Positions 43,128 through 63,538 of a stretch of DNA of 64,000 nt are shown piece by piece (within the stretch, counting starts at the first letter, position 1; each line of letters begins with the position of its first letter). The notes under the pieces are model-generated. The model saw only the letters and a list, made by a program, of their open reading frames with translations. It did not search any database and was not told where the DNA came from. Position numbers and translations under genes: made by a program. This DNA comes from Insolitispirillum peregrinum (GTDB taxonomy: Bacteria; Pseudomonadota; Alphaproteobacteria; Rhodospirillales; Rhodospirillaceae), in NCBI RefSeq assembly GCF_900156605.1, contig NZ_FTOA01000002.1, forward strand, positions 682,001 through 746,000, written 5' to 3'.

Positions 43128-43661
43128 ATGGCGACCGCCCGTTGGTACGTTCTGCACGTCTATTCCGGCTTTGAAAGCAAAGTCGCCCAGTCGATCCGCG
43201 AGCAGGCGGTTCAGAAGGGCATGGAAGAGCTGTTCGAGGAAGTTCTGGTCCCCACGGAAGAAGTGGTGGAGATGCGCCGCGGGGCGAAAGTATCCGCCGA
43301 GCGCAAGTTCTTCCCCGGTTATGTGCTGCTGAAGATGGTGCTGACCGACGAGAGCTGGCATCTGGTTCAGAATACCCCGAAAGTAACTGGTTTCCTGGGT
43401 GGCCGTGGCCGCCCCAGCCCGATCACCGAAGCCGAAGCCGAGCGGATCATCCGTCAGGTTCAGGACGGTGTCGATCGACCGAAGACCTCGGTATCGTTCG
43501 AAGTGGGTGAGCAGGTGCGTGTGGCTGACGGTCCGTTCGCGTCCTTCAACGGGATGGTTGAAGACGTGGATGACGAAAAGTCCCGCCTGAAAGTTTCGGT
43601 GTCCATTTTTGGACGTTCGACTCCGGTGGATCTGGAATTCTCGCAGGTCGAGAAGCTGTAA
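43128..43661 (+). CDS. nusG: transcription elongation/antitermination factor NusG
   Basis: A 177-residue protein with the NGN domain ([28 protein letters not shown]) that binds RNA polymerase, and a C-terminal KOW domain ([20 protein letters not shown]) that contacts Rho or S10. Its place between secE and rplK is the conserved one. Confidence 0.97.
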   Translation: MATARWYVLHVYSGFESKVAQSIREQAVQKGMEELFEEVLVPTEEVVEMRRGAKVSAERKFFPGYVLLKMVLTDESWHLVQNTPKVTGFLGGRGRPSPITEAEAERIIRQVQDGVDRPKTSVSFEVGEQVRVADGPFASFNGMVEDVDDEKSRLKVSVSIFGRSTPVDLEFSQVEKL

Positions 43662-43769
43662 GATCCCGGAGGGTAAGTTCGGGGCCCCGCATGGAGTGGG
43701 GCTTCCGGGTTTCCGTGGAGGGCCTTTTGCCGGGCCGTACCGCGGGCCTCGCCAGACAGAGGTGTAGAG

Positions 43770-44201
43770 ATGGCAAAGAAGATTATTGGTTTCATCAAGT
43801 TGCAAGTTGCGGCCGGCAAGGCCAATCCCTCGCCGCCGATCGGTCCTGCGCTGGGTCAGCGCGGTCTGAACATCATGGGATTCTGCAAGGCTTTCAACGC
43901 CGCCACGCAGAGCCTTGAGCCGGGTATGCCGATTCCGGTCGTCATCACCGCCTACTCCGACCGTACCTTCACCTTCGTCACCAAGACCCCGCCGGTGTCG
44001 TACTTCCTGAAGAAGGCCGCTGGCCTGTCGAAGGGTTCGCAGACCCCGGGTCGCGGCGGCAACGTCGGTAAGGTGACCCTGGAGCAGATTCGCGGCATTG
44101 CCGAGCAGAAGATGAAAGATCTGAATTGCTCGGAAGTCGATTCTGCCGTGAACATGATCGTTGGTTCGGCCCGTTCCATGGGTCTCGAGGTGGTGGAGTA
44201 A
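43770..44201 (+). CDS. rplK: 50S ribosomal protein L11
   Basis: A 143-residue protein. [20 protein letters not shown] and [19 protein letters not shown] are typical, including the Pro-rich thiostrepton-region segment. It binds the GTPase-associated centre of 23S rRNA. Followed 4 bases later by rplA. Confidence 0.98.
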   Translation: MAKKIIGFIKLQVAAGKANPSPPIGPALGQRGLNIMGFCKAFNAATQSLEPGMPIPVVITAYSDRTFTFVTKTPPVSYFLKKAAGLSKGSQTPGRGGNVGKVTLEQIRGIAEQKMKDLNCSEVDSAVNMIVGSARSMGLEVVE

Positions 44202-44205
44202 GACG

Positions 44206-44901
44206 ATGGCGAAAGTTGGAAAGCGTCTGACGGGCGCCTACGCAGACATCGATCGTAACCGCTTCTACGATCTGACCGTTGCCGTGTCCACCATCAAGGG
44301 CAAGGCCAAGGCCAAGTTCGACGAAACCGTCGAAGTGGCGATCAACCTGGGTGTCGATCCGCGTCACGCCGACCAGATGGTCCGTGGCGTGTGCGAACTG
44401 CCGCACGGCACCGGCAAGACCGTGCGCGTCGCCGTGTTCGCCAAGGCCGACAAGGCCAAGGAAGCCGAAGCCGCTGGTGCCGACATTGTTGGCGCCGAAG
44501 ACCTGATGGAAAAGGTCATGGCCGGTGAAATGAACTTTGACCGCTGCATCGCGACCCCGGACATGATGGGGATCGTCGGTCGTCTGGGCAAGATCCTGGG
44601 CCCCCGCGGCCTGATGCCGAACCCGAAGCTGGGCACTGTTACCATGGACGTCGCCGGTGCGGTTACCGCTGCCAAGGCTGGTCAGGTGCAGTTCCGCGTC
44701 GAAAAGGCCGGTATCGTGCACGCTGGCGTGGGCAAGGCTTCGTTCAGCGAACAGGCTCTGATCGAAAACATCCGCAGCTTTGTGGATGCGATCCAGAAGG
44801 CCAAGCCGACCGGTGCCAAGGGCACCTACGTGCAGAAGGTTTCCCTGAGCTCCACCATGGGCCCGGGCCTGAAGGTCAACATCAGCTCGATCGCTGGCTA
44901 A
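44206..44901 (+). CDS. rplA: 50S ribosomal protein L1
   Basis: A 231-residue protein beginning MAKVGKRL, with [20 protein letters not shown] and [16 protein letters not shown], the L1-stalk rRNA-binding segments. In E. coli it also represses its own operon. The start at 44206 is preferred to an upstream frame inside rplK. Confidence 0.98.
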   Translation: MAKVGKRLTGAYADIDRNRFYDLTVAVSTIKGKAKAKFDETVEVAINLGVDPRHADQMVRGVCELPHGTGKTVRVAVFAKADKAKEAEAAGADIVGAEDLMEKVMAGEMNFDRCIATPDMMGIVGRLGKILGPRGLMPNPKLGTVTMDVAGAVTAAKAGQVQFRVEKAGIVHAGVGKASFSEQALIENIRSFVDAIQKAKPTGAKGTYVQKVSLSSTMGPGLKVNISSIAG

Positions 44902-45284
44902 TCAGCCCGACTGATGAGATTTTCGGTGGCGCCAGCCATCGAGAGGGGAGGGTGGTTCGCCACCCTTTCCGGTATGGGAGTTAACCGGATATCCGCGTGA
45001 CTCCTTTACCTGTCCAAGACCGCAGGGGCTGACGAGTACCCAGTCTTTCTGTTCAGTCAGAAAGCGGAATCCTCGAAAGCCTAAAGGAATTTTCCCCCTG
45101 CGTAGACGGGAGTTGCAAGTTCCGTTTTTCCGTTGTCCCGGTTCCATTTACGGATGAGACCGGCGTTACGGTCAGGAAACGGCTTGGGACTTCTGGGGCA
45201 GGTATTCCCAAGGGGTATGTTACCCCGAGGATAACGCAACCGTCCTGACGTTCGTGTCGTCAGGCGAGAGAGCGGAGACGTAGA
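44902..45284 (+). promoter_or_regulatory. rplA-rplJ spacer with UUCG hairpin and probable L10 leader
   Basis: 383 non-coding bases. GGGTGG-TTCG-CCACCC followed by TTT (44950-44968) is a compact terminator-like hairpin. The following ~300 bases contain several stems, including CCTGACG/CGTCAGG (45244-45266) just before the rplJ start, and fit the position of the autoregulatory L10(L12) leader. The kink-turn itself was not confirmed by eye. Confidence 0.55.
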
Positions 45285-45806
45285 GTGAACCGAGACCAGA
45301 AGCAGGAATTCGTTGCCGACCTGCATCAGACGCTCGGGGATGTCCAGACCGTCGTGGTCGCCCACTACAAGGGCCTGACCGTTGCCGATCTGAACACCCT
45401 GCGCGCGAAGATGGCGGAAGTCGGTGCGAGCTTCCGTGTGACCAAGAATCGGCTTACCCGTCTTGCCCTTGAAGGTACGAGCTTCGAAGGCCTCAGCGAG
45501 CTGTTCACCGGTCCGACTGGCATTGCCATTTCGTCCGACCCGGTGGCTGCCGCCAAGGCTGCCGTTGATTTCGCCAAAGGTAACGACAAGTTCGTGATCC
45601 TCGGCGGTGCGATGAACGAGACTGTTCTTGACGTCAATGGCGTCAAGTCCCTCGCGTCGATGCCGTCCCTGGACGAGCTGCGTGCCCAGCTGGTTGGCCT
45701 CATCTCGACCCCGGCGACCCGTATCGCCGGCGTCCTGCAGGCTCCGGGTGGTCAGGTGGCGCGCGTGCTGTCTGCCTATGCCTCCAAGAGCGAAGAAGCT
45801 GCGTAA
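45285..45806 (+). CDS. rplJ: 50S ribosomal protein L10
   Basis: A 173-residue stalk-base protein with a GTG start preceded by GGAG. VVVAHYKGLTVADLNTLRAK and VTKNRLTRLAL bind 23S rRNA, and the C-terminal helix (ARVLSAYASKSEEA) holds L7/L12 dimers. Confidence 0.97.
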   Translation: MNRDQKQEFVADLHQTLGDVQTVVVAHYKGLTVADLNTLRAKMAEVGASFRVTKNRLTRLALEGTSFEGLSELFTGPTGIAISSDPVAAAKAAVDFAKGNDKFVILGGAMNETVLDVNGVKSLASMPSLDELRAQLVGLISTPATRIAGVLQAPGGQVARVLSAYASKSEEAA

Positions 45807-45888
45807 GCCAAGCCTATCGCTTTTTCCTGTCAAAGACTGGCCGCCCGCGACTGTGTTCGGGGTGGTTGAACAACGGAGTTACATTTAA

Positions 45889-46263
45889 ATGGCCGATCTC
45901 GCTAAGCTGGTTGACGACCTGTCCGCCCTGACCGTTATGGAAGCTGCCGAGCTGTCCAAGCTGCTGGAAGAAAAGTGGGGCGTGTCCGCCGCTGCTCCGG
46001 TTGCCGTGGCTGCTGCTGCTCCGGGCGCTGCCGCTCCGGCTGCCGAAGAAAAGACCGAATTCGACGTCGTCCTGGTTGACGCCGGCGACAAGAAGATCAA
46101 CGTGATCAAGGAAGTCCGCGCCATCACCGGCCTGGGTCTGAAGGAAGCCAAGGACCTGGTCGAAGGCGCTCCGAAGACCGTGAAGGAAGCCGCGTCGAAG
46201 GACGAAGCTGCCGAACTGAAGAAGAAGCTGGAAGAAGCCGGCGCCAAGGTCGAACTGAAGTAA
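45889..46263 (+). CDS. rplL: 50S ribosomal protein L7/L12
   Basis: A 124-residue protein: N-terminal dimer helices ([20 protein letters not shown]), an Ala-rich hinge (about residues 38-55), and the C-terminal factor-binding domain ([20 protein letters not shown]). It recruits EF-Tu and EF-G. Confidence 0.98.
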   Translation: MADLAKLVDDLSALTVMEAAELSKLLEEKWGVSAAAPVAVAAAAPGAAAPAAEEKTEFDVVLVDAGDKKINVIKEVRAITGLGLKEAKDLVEGAPKTVKEAASKDEAAELKKKLEEAGAKVELK

Positions 46264-46691
46264 TTCAGTTTCCTTGCCTTCTTGCTGACGGGTCGGGAGC
46301 CTTCATGGCTTCCGACCTATCAGTGCTTGAATGATACGAATCGGGCTTGATTTTTGAGTGGAAATGACGTCTTATGGCGCCCCGTTCGAGGGAGCAATGA
46401 GGCGGCGTTTTGCTGTCTGTTGCCCGAATCGAGCACTTGCCCGGTAAACCGGGAGAGGGGGCGACGTTCCCAGGGCTTTGTGCAGAGCCTTGCGAAGGTC
46501 GAACCGGACGCCGCATTGAAGAGCAGATGCGGGCAGTGGGGTCGATCGCTCATACATCGGCGGGATTGGTGCGTGCTCTGGCGCTCCCTGCCAACGCCCG
46601 GGCCTTCGAGTGCCTTGTCCGCCAGACGAGGGATTCGGGGGCTTTGAGGTTTTGAGCCATCAGACGCAAGTCAAGACATATAGGAGCGGCA
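46264..46691 (+). promoter_or_regulatory. rplL-rpoB spacer with attenuator-like hairpin
   Basis: 428 bases without a gene. GGTCGGGAGCC/GGCTTCCGACC (46291-46317) forms an 11-bp stem lacking a U-tract. In enterobacteria this spacer holds an attenuator and RNase III site that set rpoBC below rplJL, and the position here is equivalent. No promoter was identified. Confidence 0.55.
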
Positions 46692-50873
<4,182 letters not shown>

Positions 50874-50936
50874 GCGGTCGACGCCCCTCGGTCCGCAAGG
50901 ACGTTTCACCCACGGTTAGGCCTCGTTATTCGATAG

Positions 50937-55235
<4,299 letters not shown>

Positions 55236-55376
55236 AGGCCGTCTTTGGCCTGATGAACGATCGGTTATAAACTGACGTTTCGAGGCTGCTTCAGGACATT
55301 TTATTACAAAGATGTTCGGGGGCAGCCTTGAATCGTCCGGTGAGGGCTCTGCTTTGTGACAGGCATCAGCTTTCGC

Positions 55377-55405
55377 TTGACGGTATCGGGGGGCATCCGT
55401 AGTAT
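55377..55405 (+). promoter_or_regulatory. sigma-70 promoter of the str operon
   Basis: TTGACG (55377-55382), exactly 17 bases, TAGTAT (55400-55405), giving a start near 55412 and a leader of about 265 bases before rpsL. Confidence 0.75.
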
Positions 55406-55411
55406 GCGCCC

Positions 55412-55678
55412 CTCAATCGGAGGTCTTGTGATCGGCCTGTCGGGTCGGTCAGGTGAGATCTTTTGGTTTAGCGCGATTTGACATCAGGCCTTTGGGGCCT
55501 CTTGAGGAAGGGCGCCGTTGGGACTCCTGTAAAGGAATTCCCACACGGCCCTTTCACGGTCGTAATTGGGTCTTATGCCGGCGAAGAATCCGGCGCTTTA
55601 CGAAAACTGTCGGTAAAGCGCTTTTGACGCGCAGGCTTATTGGAAACGCGAAAGCGTTAGGAAAATAAAGGAACGGTA
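55412..55678 (+). promoter_or_regulatory. rpsL leader with two stem-loops
   Basis: The first structure pairs GGGCGCCGTTGGGA-like and TCCCACACGGCCC-like arms (about 55510-55552). The second, GCGCTTTAC/GTAAAGCGC (55593-55621) followed by CTTTT, has the form of an intrinsic terminator 53 bases before the rpsL start, so it may attenuate the operon. Nothing else is seen in the 55236-55678 gap. Confidence 0.6.
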
Positions 55679-56050
55679 ATGCCGACGATCAATCAGTTGG
55701 TTCGCAGTGGGCGGCAGCCGGTGGTCAAGCGGAACAAGGTTCCCGCCATGCAGGCCTGCCCGCAAAAGCGCGGTGTTTGCACCCGCGTTTACACCACCAC
55801 GCCGAAGAAGCCGAACTCGGCCCTTCGTAAGGTGGCCCGTGTGCGCCTCACCAACGGCTTTGAAGTGACCTCGTACATCCCTGGCGAAGGTCATAACCTC
55901 CAGGAGCACTCGGTGGTGATGATCCGCGGCGGCCGCGTGAAGGATCTTCCCGGCGTTCGCTACCACATCATTCGCGGTACCCTCGATACGCAGGGTGTTA
56001 AGGACCGTAAGCAGCGTCGTTCGAAGTACGGCGCCAAGCGTCCGAAGTAA
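55679..56050 (+). CDS. rpsL: 30S ribosomal protein S12
   Basis: A 123-residue decoding-centre protein. [18 protein letters not shown] and [17 protein letters not shown] keep the Lys residues (E. coli K42 and K87) whose changes give streptomycin resistance, so the sequence is the sensitive type. First gene of the str operon. Confidence 0.98.
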   Translation: MPTINQLVRSGRQPVVKRNKVPAMQACPQKRGVCTRVYTTTPKKPNSALRKVARVRLTNGFEVTSYIPGEGHNLQEHSVVMIRGGRVKDLPGVRYHIIRGTLDTQGVKDRKQRRSKYGAKRPK

Positions 56051-56068
56051 GAATAGGGAAGCGCGACA

Positions 56069-56539
56069 ATGTCTCGTCGTCATAAAGCAGAAAAGCGTGA
56101 GGTCCTGCCGGACGCCAAGTTTGGTGACCAGGTCCTGGCCAAGTTCATCAACTCCGTCATGTTTGACGGAAAGAAGGGCACTGCCGAGCACATCGTTTAC
56201 GGTGCGCTGGACAAGCTGTCCTCGAAGGCTGGCGGGGATCCGCTGAAGCTGTTCCACGACGCCATCGACAACATCAAGCCGTCGGTCGAAGTGCGTTCGC
56301 GTCGCGTTGGTGGTGCAACCTACCAGGTGCCGGTCGAAGTCCGTACGGACCGTCGTCAGGCTCTGGCGTTCCGCTGGCTGGTTGATTTCGCCCGCAAGCG
56401 GTCGGAAACCACCATGATTGATCGTCTGTTCGGCGAACTGATGGATGCCTCCTCCAACCGTGGTGGTGCCGTCAAGAAGCGCGAAGATACGCATCGCATG
56501 GCGGAAGCCAACAAGGCCTTCTCGCACTATCGCTGGTAG
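56069..56539 (+). CDS. rpsG: 30S ribosomal protein S7
   Basis: A 156-residue protein: [35 protein letters not shown] and [16 protein letters not shown] are family hallmarks. It nucleates the 30S head and contacts E-site tRNA. Eighteen bases after rpsL. Confidence 0.98.
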   Translation: MSRRHKAEKREVLPDAKFGDQVLAKFINSVMFDGKKGTAEHIVYGALDKLSSKAGGDPLKLFHDAIDNIKPSVEVRSRRVGGATYQVPVEVRTDRRQALAFRWLVDFARKRSETTMIDRLFGELMDASSNRGGAVKKREDTHRMAEANKAFSHYRW

Positions 56540-56589
56540 TCGGCATTTCTGCTGGCTTTAGTAAGACCCTCAAGGCTCAAGAGTTCGTC

Positions 56590-58668
56590 ATGAAACGCGA
56601 AACCCCGCTCGAGAGATACCGTAATATCGGCATCATGGCCCACATCGATGCCGGCAAGACTACGACGACCGAGCGCATCCTGTATTACACAGGCAAGTCG
56701 CACAAGATCGGCGAAGTCCACGACGGCGCTGCTACCATGGACTGGATGGAACAAGAGCAGGAGCGGGGTATCACCATCACCTCTGCTGCTACCACTTGCT
56801 TCTGGAAAGACCACCGCATCAACATCATCGACACCCCGGGCCACGTCGACTTCACCATTGAAGTGGAACGTTCGCTGCGCGTGCTCGATGGTGCTGTGAC
56901 CGTGTTCGACTCGGTTGCCGGCGTCGAGCCGCAATCCGAAACCGTGTGGCGTCAGGCTGACAAGTACGGCGTGCCCCGCATGTGCTTCGTCAACAAGATG
57001 GACCGTATCGGTGCGAACTTCTACCGCTGCGTCGACATGATCGTCGATCGCCTGGGTGCTGTTCCGCTGGTGGTCAATCTGCCGATCGGATCCGAAGCCG
57101 AATTCGCCGGGATCGTTGACCTGGTGAAGATGCAGGCCGTGATCTGGAAGGGCGACGATCTGGGCGCTGCCTACGAATACGTCGACATTCCGGCTGATCT
57201 GGCTGACAAGGCTGCCGACTACCGCGCCAAGCTGGTGGAAACCGCCGTCGAAGTCGACGATGCGGTGATGGAAGCCTATCTGGAAGGCAACGAGCCGGAC
57301 GAAGAAACCCTGAAGGCCTGTATCCGCAAGGGTACCGTTGCCCGAGTGTTCGTGCCGGTCCTGTGTGGCTCTGCCTTCAAGAACAAGGGCGTCCAGACCA
57401 TGCTGGATGCCGTGATCGACTTCCTGCCGTCGCCGCTCGAAGTGCCCGCCATCCGTGGTGTGCTGACCGATGGCGAAACCGAAGTTGTTCGTAACTCCAG
57501 CGATGACGAGCCGTTCGCCGGTCTTGCCTTCAAGATCATGAACGACCCGTTCGTTGGTTCGCTGACCTTCGTGCGCATCTACTCGGGTACCGTCGAAGCC
57601 GGTTCCTATGTGGTGAACACCGTCAAGGAAAAGCGTGAACGCATCGGCCGTATGTTGCTCATGCATTCGAACAACCGCGAAGAAATCAAGGGCGCAGCTG
57701 CTGGCGATATCGTTGCCATCGTTGGCCTGAAGGACACCACCACTGGCGACACCCTGTGTGATCCGCTGAAGCCGGTGATCCTGGAGCGCATGGAATTCCC
57801 CGAGCCGGTGATCGAAGTGGCCGTTGAGCCCAAGACCAAGGCTGACGTGGAAAAGATGGGGATGGCGCTGGCTCGTCTGGCCGCCGAAGATCCGTCGTTC
57901 CGTGTGTCGACCGACCATGAAACCGGTCAGACCGTGATCAAGGGGATGGGCGAACTCCACCTCGAAATCATCGTCGATCGTATGCGTCGTGAGTTCAAGG
58001 TGGATGCCGCCGTGGGCGCCCCGCAGGTGGCCTATCGCGAAACCATCTCGAAGGAATACGTCTGCGACTACACCCACAAGAAGCAGTCCGGTGGTTCGGG
58101 TCAGTACGCCAAGGTCGTGCTGAAGTTCGCTCCGCTGGAGCCGGGTGCTGGTTTCGTGTTCGAAAACGCCGTGATCGGTGGTTCGGTGCCGAAGGAATAC
58201 GTTCCGGGCGTCGAAAAGGGCCTGCGGTCTGCTCTGGATACCGGGACCATTGCCGGTTTCCCCTGCACCGACTTCAAGGTCACCCTGATTGATGGTTCGT
58301 ACCACGACGTCGACTCGAGCGTTCTGGCGTTCGAAATCGCTGCTCGCGCTGCCTTCCGTGAAGCCATGCCCAAGGCTGGCCCGAAGCTGCTTGAGCCGGT
58401 GATGAAGGTCGAAGTGGTGACCCCGGACGAATACATGGGCGACATCATCGGCGACCTTAACAGCCGCCGTGGCAACGTCTCGGGCATGGATCAGCGCGGC
58501 AATGCCCGCGTGGTCGACGCCTCTGTTCCGCTGGCCAACATGTTTGGTTACGTGAACAATCTGCGGTCGATGTCCCAGGGCCGCGCCCAGTACACCATGG
58601 TCTTCGACAAGTATGCCGAAGTGCCGAACAACGTTTCTGAAGAGATCCGTGCCAAGCTGGCCGGCTAA
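56590..58668 (+). CDS. fusA: elongation factor G
   Basis: A 692-residue translocase. The GTPase motifs are [18 protein letters not shown] and NKMDRIGAN, switch I ends in [11 protein letters not shown], and domain IV contains the GGSGQYAKV loop. Standard length and order in the str operon; tuf copy 2 follows after 35 bases. Confidence 0.98.
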   Translation: MKRETPLERYRNIGIMAHIDAGKTTTTERILYYTGKSHKIGEVHDGAATMDWMEQEQERGITITSAATTCFWKDHRINIIDTPGHVDFTIEVERSLRVLDGAVTVFDSVAGVEPQSETVWRQADKYGVPRMCFVNKMDRIGANFYRCVDMIVDRLGAVPLVVNLPIGSEAEFAGIVDLVKMQAVIWKGDDLGAAYEYVDIPADLADKAADYRAKLVETAVEVDDAVMEAYLEGNEPDEETLKACIRKGTVARVFVPVLCGSAFKNKGVQTMLDAVIDFLPSPLEVPAIRGVLTDGETEVVRNSSDDEPFAGLAFKIMNDPFVGSLTFVRIYSGTVEAGSYVVNTVKEKRERIGRMLLMHSNNREEIKGAAAGDIVAIVGLKDTTTGDTLCDPLKPVILERMEFPEPVIEVAVEPKTKADVEKMGMALARLAAEDPSFRVSTDHETGQTVIKGMGELHLEIIVDRMRREFKVDAAVGAPQVAYRETISKEYVCDYTHKKQSGGSGQYAKVVLKFAPLEPGAGFVFENAVIGGSVPKEYVPGVEKGLRSALDTGTIAGFPCTDFKVTLIDGSYHDVDSSVLAFEIAARAAFREAMPKAGPKLLEPVMKVEVVTPDEYMGDIIGDLNSRRGNVSGMDQRGNARVVDASVPLANMFGYVNNLRSMSQGRAQYTMVFDKYAEVPNNVSEEIRAKLAG

Positions 58669-58703
58669 GGCTGGTTGGTTCAGAGCAAGGTTGGAGAGCT
58701 AGT

Positions 58704-59894
<1,191 letters not shown>

Positions 59895-59988
59895 AGAAAC
59901 TGAAAAAAAGAGTGGGCACCCGGGGCGGAGTAGGGTATAACCCTGCCTCCCGAGCCCCGGGTGCTGCCTCTTAATCTACGGTTGGACC
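59895..59988 (+). promoter_or_regulatory. tuf-rpsJ leader with nested perfect hairpins
   Basis: An outer perfect stem GCACCCGGGGC/GCCCCGGGTGC (59916-59926 with 59954-59964) encloses a small inner stem AGGGT/ACCCT (around 59932-59944) with TATA in its loop. It may be a terminator for tuf, or an S10-type autoregulatory leader. No strong U-tract follows. Confidence 0.6.
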
Positions 59989-60300
59989 ATGATGGAAAGT
60001 CAGAACATCCGCATTCGCCTTAAGGCGTTCGACCACCGTGTCCTGGATCAGAGCACGCTGGAAATCGTCAACACGGCGAAGCGTACGGGCGCCCAGGTCC
60101 GTGGCCCGATTCCGTTGCCGACGCGAATCGAGAAGTTCACTGTTAACCGTTCGCCGCACATCGACAAGAAGTCGCGCGAACAGTTCGAAATTCGTACTCA
60201 CAAGCGGGTCCTCGATATCGTTGATCCGACTCCGCAGACCGTCGACGCGCTCATGAAGCTCGACCTGGCCGCCGGTGTGGACGTCCAGATTAAGCTCTAA
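59989..60300 (+). CDS. rpsJ: 30S ribosomal protein S10
   Basis: A 103-residue protein: [18 protein letters not shown] and [20 protein letters not shown]. It is also the NusE antitermination partner. Two adjacent ATGs (59989 and 59992) are possible starts. First gene of the S10 operon. Confidence 0.97.
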   Translation: MMESQNIRIRLKAFDHRVLDQSTLEIVNTAKRTGAQVRGPIPLPTRIEKFTVNRSPHIDKKSREQFEIRTHKRVLDIVDPTPQTVDALMKLDLAAGVDVQIKL

Positions 60301-60329
60301 GTGAGCGTGCCTAATTAAGGAATGTAATA

Positions 60330-61085
60330 ATGCGCTCCGGTCTCATTGCCCAGAAGGTCGGCATGACCCGTGTGTTCACCGCTGATGGTGTGCATACCCC
60401 GGTCACCGTCCTGAAGGTTGCTGGTAACCAAGTTGTCGCCCAGCGTACGGAAGAAGTTGACGGCTACACTGCCGTTCAGATTGGTTTTGATGATGCCAAG
60501 GTAAAGAACACCACGAAGGCTCTTCGTGGTCATTTTGCCAAGGCGAAGGTCGAGCCGAAGAAAAAGCTTGTGGAATTCCGCGTCGAAGAGGAAGCTCTGA
60601 TCGACGTTGGTGCCGAGCTTGGCGCGGACCATTTTGTCTCCGGCCAGTTTGTTGACGTGGTTGGCACCTCCATCGGTAAGGGTTTTGCCGGTGCGATGAA
60701 GCGTCATAACTTCCGTGGTTTGGAAGCGACTCACGGTGTGTCCGTCTCCCACCGTTCGCATGGTTCTACGGGTCAGTGTCAGGATCCGGGCCGTGTGTTC
60801 AAGGGCAAGAAGATGGCCGGTCACCTGGGCGCCGAGCGCGTTACGACCCAGAACCTGACCGTCGTTTCGGTTGATGCCGAACGCGGCCTGGTGCTGGTCA
60901 AGGGGTCTGTCCCCGGTTCGAAGGGCGGCTACGTGCTGGTGCGCGATGCCGTTAAGAAGGCGACGCCGGACAACGTTCCGTTCCCGGCTGCCGTGAAGAC
61001 TGCCGTTGTGGCTCAGGCTGCTGCCGATGCCCCGGCCACCGAGGCGGGTTCCTCCGAAGGAACCGAAGCCGAAAACAAGGAATAA
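60330..61085 (+). CDS. rplC: 50S ribosomal protein L3
   Basis: A 251-residue protein, longer than the ~210 of E. coli through an acidic Ala/Glu-rich tail ([16 protein letters not shown]), a feature of alphaproteobacterial L3. [20 protein letters not shown] and [16 protein letters not shown] are the conserved core near the peptidyl-transferase centre. Confidence 0.97.
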   Translation: MRSGLIAQKVGMTRVFTADGVHTPVTVLKVAGNQVVAQRTEEVDGYTAVQIGFDDAKVKNTTKALRGHFAKAKVEPKKKLVEFRVEEEALIDVGAELGADHFVSGQFVDVVGTSIGKGFAGAMKRHNFRGLEATHGVSVSHRSHGSTGQCQDPGRVFKGKKMAGHLGAERVTTQNLTVVSVDAERGLVLVKGSVPGSKGGYVLVRDAVKKATPDNVPFPAAVKTAVVAQAAADAPATEAGSSEGTEAENKE

Positions 61086-61091
61086 GCCGCC

Positions 61092-61709
61092 ATGAAGTGC
61101 GACGTTATCACACTCGATAACTCGGCGGCCGGTTCGATCGAACTTGCAGACGACGTTTTTGGTCTGGAAGTTCGCGTTGACCTGCTGCAGCGCGTTGTGC
61201 GCTGGCAGTTGGCCAAGCGTCAAGCCGGCACGCACAAGACCAAGGGGATCTCCGAGATCTCCGGCACCACCAAGAAGCCCTTCAAGCAGAAGGGCACCGG
61301 TCGTGCTCGTCAGGGTTCCATGCGTTCCGCCCAGTTCCGTGGCGGTGCGACCATTTTCGGGCCGGTGGTGCGTTCGCACGCCCACGATCTGCCGAAGAAG
61401 GTCCGTGCGCTGGGTCTGAAGACCGCTCTGTCTGCCAAGCTGGCCGAACAGAAGCTGATCATCCTGGACTCTGCCGTTACTGAAGGCAAGACCAAGGAGC
61501 TGGTGTCCAAGCTGGAAGCCCTCGGCTGGGGTTCGACCCTGGTGATCGATGGTTCCGAGCTGAACGAAGGCTTCAAGCTCGCTGCGCGCAACATCCCCAA
61601 CTTCGATGTGCTGCCGTCCCAGGGCGCCAACGTCTACGACATTCTGCGTCGTGACACCCTGGTTCTGACCAAGGCCGCCGTCGCCAATCTTGAGGAGCGC
61701 CTGAAGTGA
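61092..61709 (+). CDS. rplD: 50S ribosomal protein L4
   Basis: A 205-residue protein. [20 protein letters not shown] and [20 protein letters not shown] form the exit-tunnel loop. In E. coli it represses the S10 operon. Six bases after rplC; it overlaps rplW by four bases. Confidence 0.97.
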   Translation: MKCDVITLDNSAAGSIELADDVFGLEVRVDLLQRVVRWQLAKRQAGTHKTKGISEISGTTKKPFKQKGTGRARQGSMRSAQFRGGATIFGPVVRSHAHDLPKKVRALGLKTALSAKLAEQKLIILDSAVTEGKTKELVSKLEALGWGSTLVIDGSELNEGFKLAARNIPNFDVLPSQGANVYDILRRDTLVLTKAAVANLEERLK

Positions 61710-62017
61710 GCAAGAAGGTCTCGCTCTCCAAGGAGCAGATGTACGACATCATCTCCGCTCCGGTGATCACCGAAAAGGCTACCCTGGGGTCCGAATTCGG
61801 CCAGGTTACCTTCCGCGTTCCGCTGACCGCCTCCAAGCCGGAAATCAAGGCTGCTGTTGAAGGTGTGTTCGGTGTGACTGTGACGGCGGTCAACACGCTG
61901 GTTGCCAAGGGGAAGTCCAAGCGCTTCCGTGGCACCATCGGCCGTCGTTCGGACACCAAGAAGGCGATCGTCACCCTGGCTGACGGTCAGTCCATCGACG
62001 TGACCACGGGGGTCTGA
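61706..62017 (+). CDS. rplW: 50S ribosomal protein L23
   Basis: A 103-residue protein with a GTG start overlapping the rplD stop (GTGA) and a GAGG site upstream. [20 protein letters not shown] and [18 protein letters not shown] are diagnostic. It docks trigger factor and SRP at the tunnel exit. Confidence 0.97.
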   Translation: MSKKVSLSKEQMYDIISAPVITEKATLGSEFGQVTFRVPLTASKPEIKAAVEGVFGVTVTAVNTLVAKGKSKRFRGTIGRRSDTKKAIVTLADGQSIDVTTGV

Positions 62018-62022
62018 TCACC

Positions 62023-62862
62023 ATGGCATTGAAGAACTACAACCCGGTTACCCCGGGTATGCGCCAGCTGGTGCTGGTTGACCGTTCCGATCTGTGGAAG
62101 GGTAAGCCGGTCAAGGCGCTGACCGAAGGTCTGACCAAGTCCGGTGGTCGTAACAACACCGGTCGCATCACCGTTTGGTGGCGTGGCGGCGGGGCCAAGC
62201 GTCGGTATCGCAAGATCGACTTCAAGCGCAACGGCAAGATGGGCATGTTCGCCACTGTCGAGCGTCTGGAGTATGACCCGAACCGTACCGCTTTCATCGC
62301 CCTGGTGAAGTACGAAGACGGTGAGCTGGCTTACATCCTGGCTCCGCAGCGTTTGAAGGCTGGCGATCAGATCGTTGCCGACGACCGCACCGACATTAAG
62401 CCGGGCAACGCCATGCCCCTTAAGAACATGCCGGTGGGGACCATCGTCCACAACGTTGAGCTGAAGCAGGGCAAGGGCGGTCAGATCGCTCGTTCTGCCG
62501 GTTGTTATGCTCAGCTGATCGGTAAGGATGGTGGCTACGCTCAGCTCCGTCTGTCCTCTGGTGAACTGCGTGTTGTGCGCGGCGAGTGCATGGCCACCGT
62601 TGGTGCCGTGTCCAACCCGGACAACCAGAACATCAGCCTGGGCAAGGCCGGTCGTTCGCGTTGGCTGGGCCGTCGTCCGCACGTTCGCGGCGTTGTGATG
62701 AACCCGATCGACCACCCGCATGGTGGTGGTGAAGGCCGTACCTCTGGTGGCCGTCACCCGGTTACCCCGTGGGGTAAGCCGACGAAGGGTAAGCGCACCC
62801 GCTCGAACAAGGCGACCGACAAGTTCATCATGCGGTCGCGCCACAAGGCGAAGAAGAAGTAA
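62023..62862 (+). CDS. rplB: 50S ribosomal protein L2
   Basis: A 279-residue protein: [35 protein letters not shown] and the catalytic-region loop [19 protein letters not shown] with the conserved His. Confidence 0.98.
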   Translation: MALKNYNPVTPGMRQLVLVDRSDLWKGKPVKALTEGLTKSGGRNNTGRITVWWRGGGAKRRYRKIDFKRNGKMGMFATVERLEYDPNRTAFIALVKYEDGELAYILAPQRLKAGDQIVADDRTDIKPGNAMPLKNMPVGTIVHNVELKQGKGGQIARSAGCYAQLIGKDGGYAQLRLSSGELRVVRGECMATVGAVSNPDNQNISLGKAGRSRWLGRRPHVRGVVMNPIDHPHGGGEGRTSGGRHPVTPWGKPTKGKRTRSNKATDKFIMRSRHKAKKK

Positions 62863-62874
62863 CGGAGAACGGAC

Positions 62875-63153
62875 GTGGCTCGCTCAGTTTGGAAGGGACC
62901 GTTCGTCGACGGTTATCTCTTAAAGAAGGCAGAGGCTACCCGCGCTTCTGGCCGAAATGAGGTCATCAAGACCTGGTCGCGACGTTCGACCATTCTGCCG
63001 CAGTTCGTTGGTCTCACCTTTGGTGTCTACAACGGGCAGAAGTTCGTGCCGGTGCTGGTTACCGAGAACATGATCGGTCATAAGTTCGGTGAATTCTCGC
63101 CGACTCGCACCTACTACGGCCACGCCGCCGACAAGAAGGCGAAGAGGAAGTAA
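62875..63153 (+). CDS. rpsS: 30S ribosomal protein S19
   Basis: A 92-residue protein with a GTG start preceded by [23 protein letters not shown] and [19 protein letters not shown] then [10 protein letters not shown] are conserved. Confidence 0.97.
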   Translation: MARSVWKGPFVDGYLLKKAEATRASGRNEVIKTWSRRSTILPQFVGLTFGVYNGQKFVPVLVTENMIGHKFGEFSPTRTYYGHAADKKAKRK

Positions 63154-63157
63154 GACC

Positions 63158-63538
63158 ATGGGTAAGCAGTCGGCACCGCGCCGGAGCGCGGATAACGAAG
63201 CCCGGGCATTCTCCGGTTCGATTCGGACCAGCCCGCGCAAGCTCAACCTGGTCGCTGCCAGCATCCGTGGGATGTCGGCAGAAAAGGCCTTGGCTGAGCT
63301 GACGTTCAACACCCGTCGGGTGTCGAACGAAGTGAAGAAGGTGTTGCAGTCGGCGATTGCCAACGCGGAAAACAACCACCAGCTGGACGTTGACCGTCTG
63401 GTGGTTGCTGAAGCGTTCGTTGGCAAGAGCCTGATGATGAAGCGTTGGCGTCCGCGTGCTCGTGGTCGCGTGGGCAAGATTCTCAAGCCCTTCAGCAACC
63501 TGACCATCGTTGTGCGTGAGCGCGGGGAGTCCGAATAA
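63158..63538 (+). CDS. rplV: 50S ribosomal protein L22
   Basis: A 126-residue protein starting [37 protein letters not shown] and [19 protein letters not shown] carry the rRNA-binding and tunnel-loop segments. The frame extends upstream into rpsS, but ATG 63158 matches the family N-terminus. Confidence 0.96.
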   Translation: MGKQSAPRRSADNEARAFSGSIRTSPRKLNLVAASIRGMSAEKALAELTFNTRRVSNEVKKVLQSAIANAENNHQLDVDRLVVAEAFVGKSLMMKRWRPRARGRVGKILKPFSNLTIVVRERGESE

